A stretch of DNA of 64,000 nt from Dactylonectria macrodidyma (GCA_020744425.1 JAGMUV010000023.1:868001-932000), one strand, 5' to 3'; positions 31,822 through 43,168 are shown, counted from the first letter of the stretch. Numbers and translations: made by a program. Notes: a model not told the origin generated them from the letters alone.

Positions 31822-34092
31822 ATGGAAGAAAGATACATCTACAGGCCCCTTGACAGGGATAATGGCGAGATTCGCCTCGTCAAACTCGAAATGTCCGCGA
31901 ATGACGACGACATCAGCTGCGAACTCTTGACCGTTCCGCTGGCTTCCGCTCCTCCCTATGAAGCCCTCTCATACACCTGGGGATCACCGCTGAACAAACA
32001 CAAAATATTGATAGACGGCAAACCCTTTCAAGTCACGGGAAACCTCTTCGCCGCATTGCAGCATCTGCGATATCCGACAAGTCTGCGCGAGAATGTCCCC
32101 ATCCGCCATCAAGAAGCTCACCGCCTGCTGTGGATCGACGCCATCTGCATCAACCAGGAGGACATTGATGAGCGCAATTTCCAGGTCCGGCTAATGTGGC
32201 ATATCTATGCCACCGCGGGCCAAGTATCTGTGTGGCTTGGCGAAGAAGCCGACGACAGTGCAGTGGCGATGGAGATGATAAGGCTGCTTGCAAAGAACTA
32301 TGATATGCAGATGACCAAAACTGTTGAACGATTCCGAAAGGAAAGAGACCTTGCGAGGGATGTGGAAAGCATGCGTTTGTCAGGAACGCCTGAGGGCGAA
32401 GCTTCAAGCCAGGCTGTTACAGAGGAGAAAGACATGGCACAACAACCTCTCCCTGCACAAGGAGTGAAGAACGAAGATCAGGGCAGCGGCGCAAAAAAAC
32501 AGGCTCACGCAATCATGATGTTCGACAGACCCATCATAACCACATCCCCCTTTAGCATGGCCTCTCAAGAAAGCACAACTCGTCATCTAGCCAAGCCCTC
32601 GGAGGGTGAAGGCAGCAACTCGGCGTCAAGACCAAGGCGGCACTCGGAGCCAAGCACAACCGAGAAACTAAACCTCAGTATCAGGAGCGAGGAAGAGAAC
32701 ACCTATGCGCCGATGCATCTACTGCTCATGCTCCACGGCTCTTCCTTTGGCGACCACACCAACCCGCAGGATCCGCCCGAGTGGGTTGCCGTGCAGAAGC
32801 TCCTTGAAAGACCCTGGTGGCGACGCGTCTGGGTGATTCAAGAGGTGGCTGCTTCGAGGGAGCATCCTGTCTGGGTTGGCTGTGGCGAGTCCTGGTTGCC
32901 GTGGGATGCCTTCATGGAAGCTGCTCTCGGCATAGAGAACATGAAAGGCCATCCTTTCTTTGAAAGGGTGAACCGGCTGGGTGAGGGAACGAAATGGATT
33001 CTCGACAAGGCGACGTTGAAAGTTGCTCCAGATGCGAGACAAGAGCGCGGGGATAACTGGGGAAGACTGCTGAATTATCTTCACTTGACGAGATCTTACA
33101 GCGCCACAGATCCTCGTGACAAATTGTTTGCTCTCCTAGGCCTCGTACCTCGTCTCAGCATCATCCCGGACTACAAAGAACCGGTAGAGCAAGTCTTTGG
33201 GAACCTGGTCAAGGAGAGCATACGCGCTAATAACTCCTTGATGATGCTTATACTGCAGCGAAAGCCACGCCAACTCGCGCTTCCTTCATGGGTACCGGAT
33301 CTCTCAACCGAGATAGATGGCGAGTTGTTCAACGGGGGATGTCCGATGGGTTTCTACAGCGCGGATGGAAATAGCTGGCATAACATGGGTATCGGTACCG
33401 TCCTTTGCCGGCTTGTGGAAGATGATCCACCGAATCAACTCACTGTCACTGGGTTTATATACGATAAGCCACTGGTGCTGGCAGAGACGTGGGCATCAGG
33501 AAAGGACGAGCGGCAATCCTCAGCATCCAAAGTCATCCAAGACTATTCCAAACTACTCGAAGAGACTGACGCTGAGCACTTCCCCCGCAAGTCAGGAAAT
33601 CACCGCCAAGAATGCTTCTGGCGAACCCTCATCTGGAACGCCACGGAAGGAGATCGATACCCGGCACCTGATGCCTACGAAGCATTCTTTCAACGATTCA
33701 AAGGCGGCAACGACATCCTCATTAACCTATCAAACGCACCCACGGACGCAGCCGACCAACAAAAGATTGCACCTATAGACGAAGCACGTGACTTTTACAA
33801 CGCTCTCGTGAAGCATGCGCTAAACAGGCGCTTCTTTATCACGGCTAGGGGGAACTTGGGCTCTGGACCGGCGGATATGCGAGAGGGCGACCACATATGC
33901 GTGCTATTGGGCTCCAAGGTGCCGGTGATTCTGAGGGACGTCGAGGGGAGGCCCGGATATTATGAGTATGTTGGCCATGCGTACGTGCATGGAATTATGC
34001 ATGGGGAGGCGCTGGCGGCGTTGGACTTGGAGGCTGATACGGACAGGGATGGATCGAGGCGGATTGGGATTCGGCCGATGTGTTTGGTGTAG
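31822..34092 (+). CDS. HET-domain (heterokaryon incompatibility) protein
   Basis: 756 residues, intronless, ATG 31822 in the context ACCATGG. HET proteins act in allorecognition or immunity-like cell death, usually when activated by a partner. The domain is complete: block 1 PPYEALSYTWGS (~50-61), block 2 LLWIDAICINQEDIDERN (~106-123) followed by IYATAGQVSVWLGEE, and block 3 WWRRVWVIQEVAAS (~332-345). The downstream segment SATDPRDKLFALLGLV is the usual C-terminal neighbour. Between blocks 2 and 3 there is an insert of about 150 residues rich in Ser, Glu and Gln, probably a disordered loop. The C-terminal half has the common PADMREGDHICVLLGSKVPV motif. No NACHT or repeat domain is fused. The convergent neighbour is a membrane glycoprotein. 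Confidence 0.94.
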   Translation: MEERYIYRPLDRDNGEIRLVKLEMSANDDDISCELLTVPLASAPPYEALSYTWGSPLNKHKILIDGKPFQVTGNLFAALQHLRYPTSLRENVPIRHQEAHRLLWIDAICINQEDIDERNFQVRLMWHIYATAGQVSVWLGEEADDSAVAMEMIRLLAKNYDMQMTKTVERFRKERDLARDVESMRLSGTPEGEASSQAVTEEKDMAQQPLPAQGVKNEDQGSGAKKQAHAIMMFDRPIITTSPFSMASQESTTRHLAKPSEGEGSNSASRPRRHSEPSTTEKLNLSIRSEEENTYAPMHLLLMLHGSSFGDHTNPQDPPEWVAVQKLLERPWWRRVWVIQEVAASREHPVWVGCGESWLPWDAFMEAALGIENMKGHPFFERVNRLGEGTKWILDKATLKVAPDARQERGDNWGRLLNYLHLTRSYSATDPRDKLFALLGLVPRLSIIPDYKEPVEQVFGNLVKESIRANNSLMMLILQRKPRQLALPSWVPDLSTEIDGELFNGGCPMGFYSADGNSWHNMGIGTVLCRLVEDDPPNQLTVTGFIYDKPLVLAETWASGKDERQSSASKVIQDYSKLLEETDAEHFPRKSGNHRQECFWRTLIWNATEGDRYPAPDAYEAFFQRFKGGNDILINLSNAPTDAADQQKIAPIDEARDFYNALVKHALNRRFFITARGNLGSGPADMREGDHICVLLGSKVPVILRDVEGRPGYYEYVGHAYVHGIMHGEALAALDLEADTDRDGSRRIGIRPMCLV

Positions 34093-34509
34093 GGGTTTGA
34101 GTATTAGTGCTTGTCTTTGGTTCAATTGATGATACCTGAAGCACCATGGGTCTAGTTCATGCTCGCTAGTTGATCCGATGCCTATCAATCTTCCTTGTCT
34201 TGTTGCAAATGAATCACCTGGTCAAGTTTGCGGAGGTCAAGTCAACACTTCCGAGCTGTGGAACCTCCCGTAAAGCTCATGAAATTGGCTTTGGTAATGC
34301 GGCTATTGGCTACTTGTTTATATAAACTTGAATTACTTACATACTTATAAGTATTTATAATGTATATAAGAATAGATATTTTGGTGTGAAATAGTTCGCT
34401 TAACTGCCTTAAAAGCCTCATTATATCACGATTTTTCTTTCTTTCTAACGTTCTTTAATATATATAGATACATTCGCATTTAAAAATGCTAAAGAGAGTT
34501 TAACTCGAG
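34093..34509. other. AT-rich spacer between convergent genes
   Basis: Strongly AT-rich from about 34310 to 34500, with runs of TATATA. Only 3' ends of the two genes are expected here. Confidence 0.5.
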
Positions 34510-36285
34510 TTACGTCAGGGTATCAGTCTTAACTGCGTTCCCAACCTTATCTCCGTCGGCCTCCTCATCTCTCTTGATACATATAGCATCACCCTCAGGA
34601 GAAGTGGCGGGACTAATTACATCTCGAGCCGGTCTTTGTTCCTTCGTTGCTTGATTATCGTGACTCTCTGAAACATCCGTCTCCGATAAGACCAAGGGCT
34701 CGTCTACCTTAGACTCGCTGCCATTCGTCAATTTCTCATCGGACGGCCTATTCGAATACACCCGAGCCAGCCCTCTAACAGCGGCGACTGGAGCTGCGAC
34801 TGGAGCTGCGACTGGGGGGGCTCTGACAGTCTCGTAAGCGGCCGCCTTGAAGAGGTCGCGGTCGGGAAAGGCCAAGTCAATCTCGTTGACGTGCTTCGAG
34901 TTCTTGAAAGCATGGAGCATCCAGTCAAGCTTGGCATCGGGGACCTGTGAGGCCTCAATGTCGGCGCTGTGGCGGCGGCGGAAGAGTGCGTAGCGGACCA
35001 GCGTGGCCACGATGCAGATGGCGATGAAGATGGCGACGACGAGAAATGCCGTTGACAGTTGCGTCGCGTCGAGGCCGACGCTGAGCGTCCGCTGGATGGG
35101 CAGCGCATTCTGAACCGACCACGAAACCATGTAGGCCTGGTAGAAGCGCAAGATGTGTTCCGGTGGGAGTGGCGAGACGAGCTCACTCGAGTCGCTCTGC
35201 CGCATGATGCCGGCACGGTTGTAGTCTGCGTATGCCCGGACAATCGAGTCTGTTTCGTTGGTCCACGGCCAGGCGATATATACGTTGGCGTCTGGGTCGG
35301 AGATGGGGACTCGATGCTGGATATGACATTCGATGCTCGTGTAGCTAGCTTTTGGGATTGTTCCATTGACACGCCAGCTGCCACGGCCGCCAAACTGTGC
35401 GTCTTGAGCCACCAGTGCGGCGTTGTGAACATGCAGCACGACCAAACGTAGATGCATCTCATCTTTATTCCGGTACATGCGGTCATGGATCGATGGGTTC
35501 GACTCGACCAAGACAAAGAAGTAGACATCCTTCATCGACACGCTCCCGTTGTCTTCGGTGATTGTCCAGCCGCAAAAATCACTGGCATGCCTGTACTCTG
35601 TACGGTTGAACATGTTGGAGTCGTATGTGGCCCCCAGTGCAGGGAAATGTCGGATGGGGTCGGAAACAGTGTAGTTACCGTCAGCCGTGATGTCAAGTTG
35701 CGTTTGGTTGGTCCTCTCGCAGTCGACGGACCAAGTAGAGTTCCACTCGCTCTGCTCATAGACCCAAGTGATATCGTTGGACGGCAGATAGTCCAGCAGC
35801 ATGTCGTGGGGAAACCCGGCCGCATCGAGCCGCGTCATTGTAGTGTTCCACAGGACGTTGCCTGATACCATGCCGCCGATGGGTCCGACTTCAGGGACGT
35901 AGGCGAGGAGCCCTTCCACAGGGTGGAGGCCGACAACCTCGACTGAGCGAAGAGCAAAGCGAGCTATTGGGCCGGCGAGAATCGTGATAACCGTCACGAT
36001 AATCACCACCGTCCCCTGAAACAGGAGGGGTATGAACTGCGCCTGAAGGAGATGATGTTTGAGAAGGCATAGGATGTCCCAAAACTCCCCGAGACTCGTC
36101 ACGGTGAACAGCGACGACAGCGACGTGTTCTCGCGGCCGATAACCTTGGTGCTGTTGCGCTGATACCAAAGTCGGGAGAAAGTCCAGATGCCAATGGTCC
36201 CTAGGATGCTGATGATCACATTCAGAGTCGCCTGGACGTCGGCAAAGTCCCAGACGAATGAAAGAGTGATCCATGCGCCCGACAT
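34510..36285 (-). CDS. Putative plasma-membrane glycoprotein of unknown function
   Basis: 591 residues from ATG 36285, no intron. Hydrophobic helices lie near residues 18-38 (ATLNVIISILGTIGIWTFSR) and 85-110 (PLLFQGTVVIIVTVITILAG). A third lies near 410-435 (FLVVAIFIAICIVATLVRYA). The region between the second and third, ~300 residues, carries many N-x-S/T sequons and Cys residues, so it probably faces outward. The C-terminal ~150 residues are charged and cytosolic and include a PVAAPVAAPVAA repeat encoded by a 12-bp tandem. Many ascomycetes have proteins of this layout near HET genes, without assigned function. There is no transporter or enzyme motif. Confidence 0.8.
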   Translation of the reverse strand: MSGAWITLSFVWDFADVQATLNVIISILGTIGIWTFSRLWYQRNSTKVIGRENTSLSSLFTVTSLGEFWDILCLLKHHLLQAQFIPLLFQGTVVIIVTVITILAGPIARFALRSVEVVGLHPVEGLLAYVPEVGPIGGMVSGNVLWNTTMTRLDAAGFPHDMLLDYLPSNDITWVYEQSEWNSTWSVDCERTNQTQLDITADGNYTVSDPIRHFPALGATYDSNMFNRTEYRHASDFCGWTITEDNGSVSMKDVYFFVLVESNPSIHDRMYRNKDEMHLRLVVLHVHNAALVAQDAQFGGRGSWRVNGTIPKASYTSIECHIQHRVPISDPDANVYIAWPWTNETDSIVRAYADYNRAGIMRQSDSSELVSPLPPEHILRFYQAYMVSWSVQNALPIQRTLSVGLDATQLSTAFLVVAIFIAICIVATLVRYALFRRRHSADIEASQVPDAKLDWMLHAFKNSKHVNEIDLAFPDRDLFKAAAYETVRAPPVAAPVAAPVAAVRGLARVYSNRPSDEKLTNGSESKVDEPLVLSETDVSESHDNQATKEQRPARDVISPATSPEGDAICIKRDEEADGDKVGNAVKTDTLT

Positions 36286-36324
36286 GGTTGCGTTTGGCTG
36301 TTGAGATATTTTTTGAATAGCCAG

Positions 36325-36352
36325 GATGATGATGATGATGATGATGATGATG
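36325..36352. repeat. (GAT)9 microsatellite
   Basis: Nine GAT units plus one base, 40 bp upstream of the ATG at 36285 and therefore within the likely 5' UTR or core promoter of the membrane protein gene. Length polymorphism would be expected. Confidence 0.95.
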
Positions 36353-38132
36353 CTATTGGGTGTGATCAGCTAGGATCATTTAATAGACACCAGGAATGAA
36401 TACTTGAGACATACAATGATACAATGCGCGGGGGCCAACGTTTAAATACGCGGAGCCGGATGGGGGTTGACTTTATTATCACACGAAACGAAGGCTCCCA
36501 TCTGTACAAACTTAACCCTTCGCTACCATGTGCAGAAACACTCGAACAGGTTGGGCTAACCGGGCTGCGGCGGTCTTCTTGGTTTGATTTGACCTGTCTG
36601 AAAGAAATCTGCCTAACAATGCGCCTCATGTTGCTATCGCCGCCTGCAGCAATCAGCCACCACAACCGACGCCCCCAATCCTCTCCGCCACGCCAGCTCA
36701 TCCCACATCATGAGAGGAATATGTAAGTCGCCCTTGATGGAGTGAACAGCCAATTCAGCATCAGAGGAGAATATGCTCGGATTAGCAACCGTCAGAGTGG
36801 CCTATTCGCTTGCGGTTCCAGAGCATAGGTAATGATGGGAACGAAGGCCAGCTTCGTACAAAAGCGAGGTATCAAGCTGCAAAGGATCAGTTACACCATC
36901 ACACCAAATGGAACCCCTCGCAGGTATGGGTTTCGTTGCGGTCCTTCCCTTCCTTGAATTCACTGAATTCACTCACACACACACACCAACAGGGGCTAGT
37001 GTTAAGGAGCAGACGCTTCATTCATTGGCGGAAGCTCGTAGGTGGGGCTCGCTATTGAGGCGCGCTCATCATTAAGTATCTCTATTATAACGACATATAA
37101 GGCACTTTCAAACCTCTCTTCCAATGCTCATTGAATCACAGGTCAAGCCCTCTACCAAAGCGAGTGTAGAGCACGGCGACGAATAGAAGCCACGAAGGAT
37201 GCGGCCAAACCTTGTAGAAAGGTCACAAGGGTCCAGCTCGACCACTAACACATGCAGACCTCACAAGTCGGGCGTTCGGAGGCTTGCAGAGAGCTGCAAT
37301 AAATTGCACATCTCATTACGACAGCTAAGGCAGCATATGCATCCGACCCACATCGTGGGCCACTGAGTTGGCGAGAAAACAATGATACATCAATCAGAGG
37401 TGTTGATAGGATGGAGGAACTGGGGTGGTACAAGAATGCTGCCTTGGCTGCTACACAAGGATAAGGAGCTCCGTAGTCCCAGTCAAATCCCACTGGGCTC
37501 CCCGCGATCCCAAAAGTGAGGCTTCCCATGGCCCTCTCCGCGCTATCGGAAAGCCTCACTTTTGGCCTTGGCACCTCCCGTTGTATGCTCTGGAGTCCGC
37601 CGATGATAAGCCATAAGCAGCCACGCAACTCATACATTTGATCGACACCAATGTGGCAAATCACGATTGCATTCCATTGCACTTTTAGTGAACCTCATAT
37701 CCAGCGGATGGGCCTCACTGGCTACCTGGCTTGAAAGAAGGAAGCCAGCTCATCAGATGGCTGCATGAAGTATATACCGAAAATATCCTAGGAGCAGTAG
37801 ATTGTCGACGGGTGGGGGGAAGAAGGAAAGATGAGAGGATATGAAGAAACGAGAGGATGGAACTTTGGCAGATACCTAGCCAAATTATCTAGTCATTTAA
37901 GGGCAGGTCAACCCCTCAATCATCAGCAACACACTCCACATCCCCTTTCCTTGTTATTTATCGCAAGCTCCACGCCACGCCTAGACTGCCATCAAAGCAC
38001 AATCAATTTCGAGGTATGTTGCCAATTTCTCGACGGTACAATACACTTTGGCTTTGCCCTTGTCCGCCAACAAATTACTTGGCTTCTTCCAAGTATCTCA
38101 TTTGCTAACTGCATCGTAGCTCTCTAGCCAAA
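36353..38132. other. Intergenic with a hairpin and a 5' UTR intron
   Basis: No gene is supported between 36.4 and 37.9 kb. A CA-dinucleotide run lies near 36973-36987. A 15-bp perfect inverted repeat occurs at 37510-37565. A good intron, 38014-38119 (GTATGT...GCTAACTG...GTAG), precedes the ATG at 38133 and suggests a spliced leader for that gene. Confidence 0.5.
37510..37565. repeat. Perfect 15-bp inverted repeat with 26-nt loop
   Basis: CCAAAAGTGAGGCTT at 37510-37524 is matched by its exact reverse complement at 37551-37565. The stem stops sharply on both sides. It lies between genes. It could form a hairpin in RNA or mark the end of a small element. Confidence 0.85.
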
Positions 38133-38354
38133 ATGCCTTCTGAAGACAGCGGTGGCAATGGATGCAAGGGTGTCGAGTACCCTCGTCGTTGTGTCAGCCC
38201 TGGTAAAGGTGGCAATGGCTGCGGGCCGTTCTTACCTCAACGTCCCATTCAAGCTGGGGGAAATGGCTGTGGGCAGCTGAAGACTCCGCGTGACAGTGAC
38301 GGCGGCGGCAACAGCGGTCATCGTTCCTTTGAAGGGGATTTTATGTACGCTTGA
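38133..38354 (+). CDS. Small protein with three GGNGC motifs, 73 aa
   Basis: ATG 38133 to TGA, following a likely 106-bp 5' UTR intron (38014-38119). The protein has GGNGC at residues 7-11, 26-30 and 42-46, a degenerate GGGNSG at 57-62 and one extra Cys at 20. It is Gly-, Pro- and Asn-rich, without signal peptide or membrane helix. The motifs are encoded by near-identical GGTGGCAATGG(A/C)TGC words, so they may have arisen by duplication. Even Cys spacing might bind metal or be modified, but no known family is recognised. The spliced leader and clean upstream pyrimidine tract argue that it is transcribed. Confidence 0.6.
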   Translation: MPSEDSGGNGCKGVEYPRRCVSPGKGGNGCGPFLPQRPIQAGGNGCGQLKTPRDSDGGGNSGHRSFEGDFMYA

Positions 38355-38949
38355 TATGACGGACCTGGGGAAGCTATAGTTAATAGCTGCCGCGATGTGT
38401 AGAGATTCAGTTGAAGTCCAGGTTAGCTGGGCTTTGAATATTAAGCTGGGGGGCGTGGGACGGGTTGCAGAATTTGACTGATTCTAAGTCCCGTGGTTGC
38501 ATCAAGCTGATCTGAAACCTGTGTCTTTATTTTCTACGGTAATTCGAAGCGCTGTTGTTGCAAACCTCTGGGGCTCTATCGCCGTTTCATACACGCACGA
38601 CTTTGAAGTAGATCGTGCACGACCCACGACGACCTTTCCACAGTCAAGAGTTCGTTATACTTCTCAACTTCATTTCGTCCGTAAATTCCATCGGTACCCT
38701 CCGTCTTCTCGCCCTCATGTTGTTATCCTGTACCTAGGCGTGCCGCTGGCTTTAGAAAAGAGCCTTTCGGCGGCGCGTTTTCACCGGCTCGACCAGCAGG
38801 CAGTGTCAATCATCGATCGGTTCCAGCCCGGTCAACTGACCAGACTCGGGTGAGAGAAGATGGCAGCCGGCATCCTTATATTAGCATGTCAGTCTGTCGC
38901 GCTGACGTCTCGTCGAGCTAGGAACTTGGGACCCACATCCCCAATCGGG
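38355..38949. other. Uncertain stretch before the LRR-like pseudogene
   Basis: An open plus-strand frame at 38497-38853 has no recognisable family. The pseudogene that follows may extend leftward into this region, but the reading is too broken to support that. Confidence 0.35.
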
Positions 38950-40453
38950 TTGTCGGATCGATTGGGTCCCCAATCGCGCCAAATCGTCGCTGCGGTCACT
39001 CAGGCTAATCACCGACTGCACCTGTTTCTATTCTTATGGCCGCCAAAGAGGCCTCCTTGGCTTCAATCAACTCAGGAACCTTTATCTAAAAGCTCCTCAC
39101 TATGATTACCATGAGGATTTGGGGCGTATTATCATCCATAATGTGCATCATCTCCAAGAGCCGCACCTAGATTTAGTAGACTGGGAGAAGCACTAGACAA
39201 TGTACGGCGAATACTATGGTTCTGACAATGAAAGTGACAACAGTGACGATGATGACCCCGACGAGAAGAATCGCACTTGCTTCTCTGCCTACATCTGGAG
39301 CTCAACTCGGGTCCCAGTAAGCCGACACCTCTCCTCGCCGCATTGAGTGCACTTTTACTCTCACATATGCGTATCGGACCGGGCTTAATCAACAAGATTC
39401 GCTTTATCCAAACTCAAGTCTTTGACACACTGATCGTGCCTAAAATGGCTAGCTTTCGTCAAAAGTGCTGCAATGCTTGGCCTTACCTTCCGGTTGAAGA
39501 AGCTGGAGATAGACGACAACAAATCCTGGCATAACCCTTCAGGGCTTATCGCTATACTTGACGTTCTGGATATCTCCCCAAGGCTTAAAAGTTTCTATCT
39601 ATGCGTTAAGAGACCGATCGAGGCTGTGCCGCCCCAGAAGTATATTTCTGGACACCGAGATTCTCTAAAGAGAGTAGCGTATTAAGACGAGCATGCCGAC
39701 ATACCTATGAGGTTTCTCCACGGAGAGGAAGACGCCTTGCTGGATGATCAAAGCTTTTCTGGTGAGGTTGGCAGGGATTCTATGCATAATCTCGTCGCGG
39801 GCCACGGTCTCGAATGCCTTGCCATAACATGTCTGCCGGAAAAGGTGGTAGGTTTGATTTTCATTTTGCCCCTGTCCAGTAATGAATGCCGGGTGATCAC
39901 GCTGTTTTACCGATAGAAGCGCCTTTTTGATTGCTCTGATATTGTGCTATCGCTGAAAATTCTTTACATTCGGCCCCCAAAGACCGATGATCGAAAGTTC
40001 ACCACCCTCGGCATAGACGAGGAAGCTCGGCTCTCTACGTCGCCTAAAACCCAGATAATAGCGCCTCAAATACCTCCAAAGCCTCTGGGCCCGATTGCTT
40101 TGGCAGCTTTGGAGCAGAAGAGATCGCAAGTAATTATGCAGCGCAAACTTTCTGTTAGGTTGCTAGATCCATTTGATGCCGTCGCCAAGTGGGCGTTCGG
40201 GCCTGGAGGACCTACCTCACTCAAGGCTATTGCCTACGGAGACTTTGTCCATCAGGCCCGAGCTGGTCATGAGTGTTTTATCCTCTGTCGTGGGCCGGAA
40301 GAGGGGAGCGGGCATCGATTCTTGACTATGGACAGTGCAGAGTGGAAAGGGATTCTTCGTCGATACGACAATTTTCTAGCAGCATGCCCAAGCCAACTAC
40401 TTTTCGAGTGGGATGATCTATATGTACCAAGCTTCTCAGGCCCATACAATTAA
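38950..40453 (+). pseudogene. Decayed LRR/F-box-like gene
   Basis: Fragments in changing frames read like one protein. The first is GFNQLRNLYLKAPHYDYHED, then a stop TAG at 39194-39196 in the same frame, then an acidic YYGSDNESDNSDDDD stretch. Frame shifts lead to LNSGPSKPTPLLAALSALLL and then LKKLEIDDNKSWHN. The longest intact part is the C-terminus, 39944-40453 (TTLGIDEEARLSTSPKTQ, PGGPTSLKAIAYGDFVHQAR, LFEWDDLYVPSF). The pattern of short Leu-spaced strands fits fungal F-box/LRR-type proteins of unknown function. At least one nonsense codon and several frame changes are present, so it is unlikely to encode a full product. Confidence 0.5.
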
Positions 40454-41359
40454 AGATTCTGTAGCCTCAATTCATCCTCCTATGCTCTTATAGAAAACCC
40501 ATTATTTCGCAGGATGATCCCTTCCGCTGCCACCACGTCTGCCGCTGACCAAAGCCACTTGCTGCGATGCGGGTTCTAGCCTCGGATTATGAACGAAGCT
40601 CTCTTCAATTGCGTTGTTTTTTGCCCTTGTCCTAGCAACTCGTCTAGATCAAACAGCCTCATCCATAGAAGATCTCTTCATCATCAATACAACCTGCAAT
40701 CTACTCTGTTTAGAGGCATTTATGAAGGGTACAACTAAGCCAGACAAGATTTGGGAGGGAGAGTGAGGGGACAGTGGAGCTCAAAGGACAATGTAACGTC
40801 ACCGACATACAACGTCGGGCTTTTCCTCCGACAACGTACCGACAAAGCCGCTCAAGAGTAAATACAGGCGGATCATACTAAAATTCAAAATCCACACTGC
40901 CCCAAGAGTTTTGAGCCCGAGAGGGTCCGTCTTGTAGAGATTCAATTCACCCAAACATGTAGGTGAAACGGAACGTTCGCCACTCGCATCCTCTCCCTAG
41001 TCCCACAAAAGCGCAGTAATGATTGCGGGGAAGACTCGCATCGTGTGTGCCGATCCTACCCCTTCTATCAGTCCCCGGCAGTTACGTTCAAGGCCATGGT
41101 TGGTTCACTGCTACTTTTCTCTTTCATATATGACCGCATGATTCATCAACTCGGGTGAATGCGAGCCGGAAGATGTTACCCTCGGCGGTCCATCCCACAT
41201 ACCCCTCGCAGGAATAAATAGCCAAGCCCCCGTCTCCGATCTATTTCCACGGTTTCAACAGACCCTCTCCATACATCTTTTCCAAACTTCTTGTCAACGT
41301 CAGCTGAGTCGTAATTTCTTTGCTAGGGACGCGTTTTTACACAAGCCATCAGTTATATC
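40454..41359. other. Intergenic; promoter of the MFS gene
   Basis: An AATAAATA element at 41213-41220 lies about 140 bp before the ATG at 41360. No coding region is seen. Confidence 0.45.
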
Positions 41360-43128
41360 ATGGAGACTGGGAAAGCGTCCGTCGAACTGGAAGAGGCTAA
41401 GAGCGTGGGTGGGATTGCCGCACCCTCTCAACCCGACCACAATTCCAACCTCAGTGCCTGGACGGAGCGCTTCAATAGCCAGAACCCGGAATGGCGAAGT
41501 GACTTTGAAAAGAAACTCCTCAGGAAGGTCGACACGCGCCTTATGCCCACGCTCATCATCATGTACCTCCTCAATTTCCTCGATCGCTCCAACCTCGCTC
41601 AGGCACGCCAGGGCTCTCTTGAAGAAGACCTCAAAATGTCAGGCACCGACTTCAACCTAGCCACCTCCATCTTCTTCGTCGGTTATCTCCTCATGCAACT
41701 CCCGTCCAACTTGCTGTTGACCCGTATGCGGCCGTCTCTCTATCTCAGCGCCTCATGTTGCCTATGGGGCGTTGTCTCAACTTGCAATGCTGCCGCGGAC
41801 TCTTTCACGCACCTCGTCGTCATTCGTTTCTTCCTCGGCTTCGTGGAGGCTCCATTCTTCCCCGGGGCTGTTTTCCTTATGAGTTCGTGGTACACGCGCG
41901 CTGAGCTCACTCGCAGAATTGCCTGGCTCTATGCAGGGAACGCATTGGCAAATATGTTTGGTGGATTGCTAGGTGCGGCAATTCTGGGATCGCTTGAAGG
42001 GGCCCGAGATATCAGTGGGTGGAGATGGCTGTTTATCATCGTGAGTGTTCTCAACTCCAAACCTACCGGCTCTGTTACAGCATGCATGTAATATTAGACT
42101 GACAAACAAAAATCCTTCAGGAAGGCGTGATCGCCATAGCCTTCTCTATTTTCGCCGCCTTTGTTCTTCCCAATTACCCTCACACTACTAAATGGCTAAC
42201 CGAGGAAGAGAGCGCTTTCACCGCGTGGAGGCTGGCCGAGGACATCAATGAGCCTGATGCATATCGCGAAATTTCTATATGGGATGGCGTCAAGCTGGCA
42301 GTCCGCGACTACCGCTTGTACGTCTTCCTACTACTGCAGCACGTGAGCTTGCTCTCCCAGACGTTTCAATACTTCTTCCCGACTATTGTGGGAACACTTG
42401 GTTACGGCAGAATTGTCACGCTGTGGCTTACAGCTCCGGCTTGGGTAAGTGGCTCTTCCATCAACATTGGTGATAGGCCATTGCATGGGATTTCTGACAA
42501 CCAACTGATGACAGTTCGCAACCTTCCTTCTCTCAATATGCGTTACCCTGAGCTCGGCTAGGACAAATGACAGATCTCTACATATAATTTGTCTCATACT
42601 TGTTGCAGCTGTCGGCAACGCTATTGCAGCAGGTACGACAGTCATTGGAGCCCGCTTCTTCGCTATGTTTCTTATGCCGATGGGCGCTGTGTCTTCATGT
42701 AAGTGGATGCACTATGGTCACGCATTTTCATATCCTCTATTGTCCTTATCACTAGTCGGCATTTGCTTACATCCTCTCCAGACCAAATCATTGTCTCTTG
42801 GGTAGCAAATTCCTTCCCTCGGCCACTTGTCAAACGATCAGCCGCCATTGCTATTTGCAACATGATTGGCAATACAGCAACGATATACGGATCTTACATG
42901 TACCCTGCTGGCGATGGTCCCCAGTACAGACCGGGGGGGAGTGCTAACGCAATAATCTGCGTAGTGGTCGCTCTGCTGGCACTCTTGCTGCGCTACCTGC
43001 ATAAGTGGGAAAATAGGAAACTTGAACGAGTTGAGAGAGAAACCGCTGACGCAGGAGAGCAAGGCGAAAAGGAGACTATGGGGTCAGCTCAGGGACATGG
43101 ACGCCCAGGATTCAGATATGTCATTTGA
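41360..43128 (+). CDS. MFS transporter, anion:cation symporter (Dal5-like) family
   Basis: Four exons, 41360-42040, 42121-42444, 42515-42698 and 42782-43128; introns are 80, 70 and 83 bp and all keep frame, giving 511 residues. Members of this group carry allantoate, nicotinate, tartrate, phthalate and similar organic anions into the cell. MYLLNFLDRSNLAQAR is the family signature at the first helix, followed by FFVGYLLMQLPSNLLLTRM and FFLGFVEAPFFPGAVFLMSS. The twelve-helix pattern is complete and ends with the charged tail KWENRKLERVERETAD. The substrate cannot be predicted. It ends 40 bp from the stop codon of the convergent phosphatase gene, so the 3' UTRs probably overlap. Confidence 0.92.
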
Positions 43129-43168
43129 GCCGTGCGTAGGAATATAGGACCTTTTCAATTCTCTCTCC

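Noticed and set aside
34728..35528. 266-codon frame on the minus strand inside the membrane protein gene
   Set aside because: It is a frame-shifted shadow of the 591-residue membrane protein, low in complexity (Ser/Arg/Thr).
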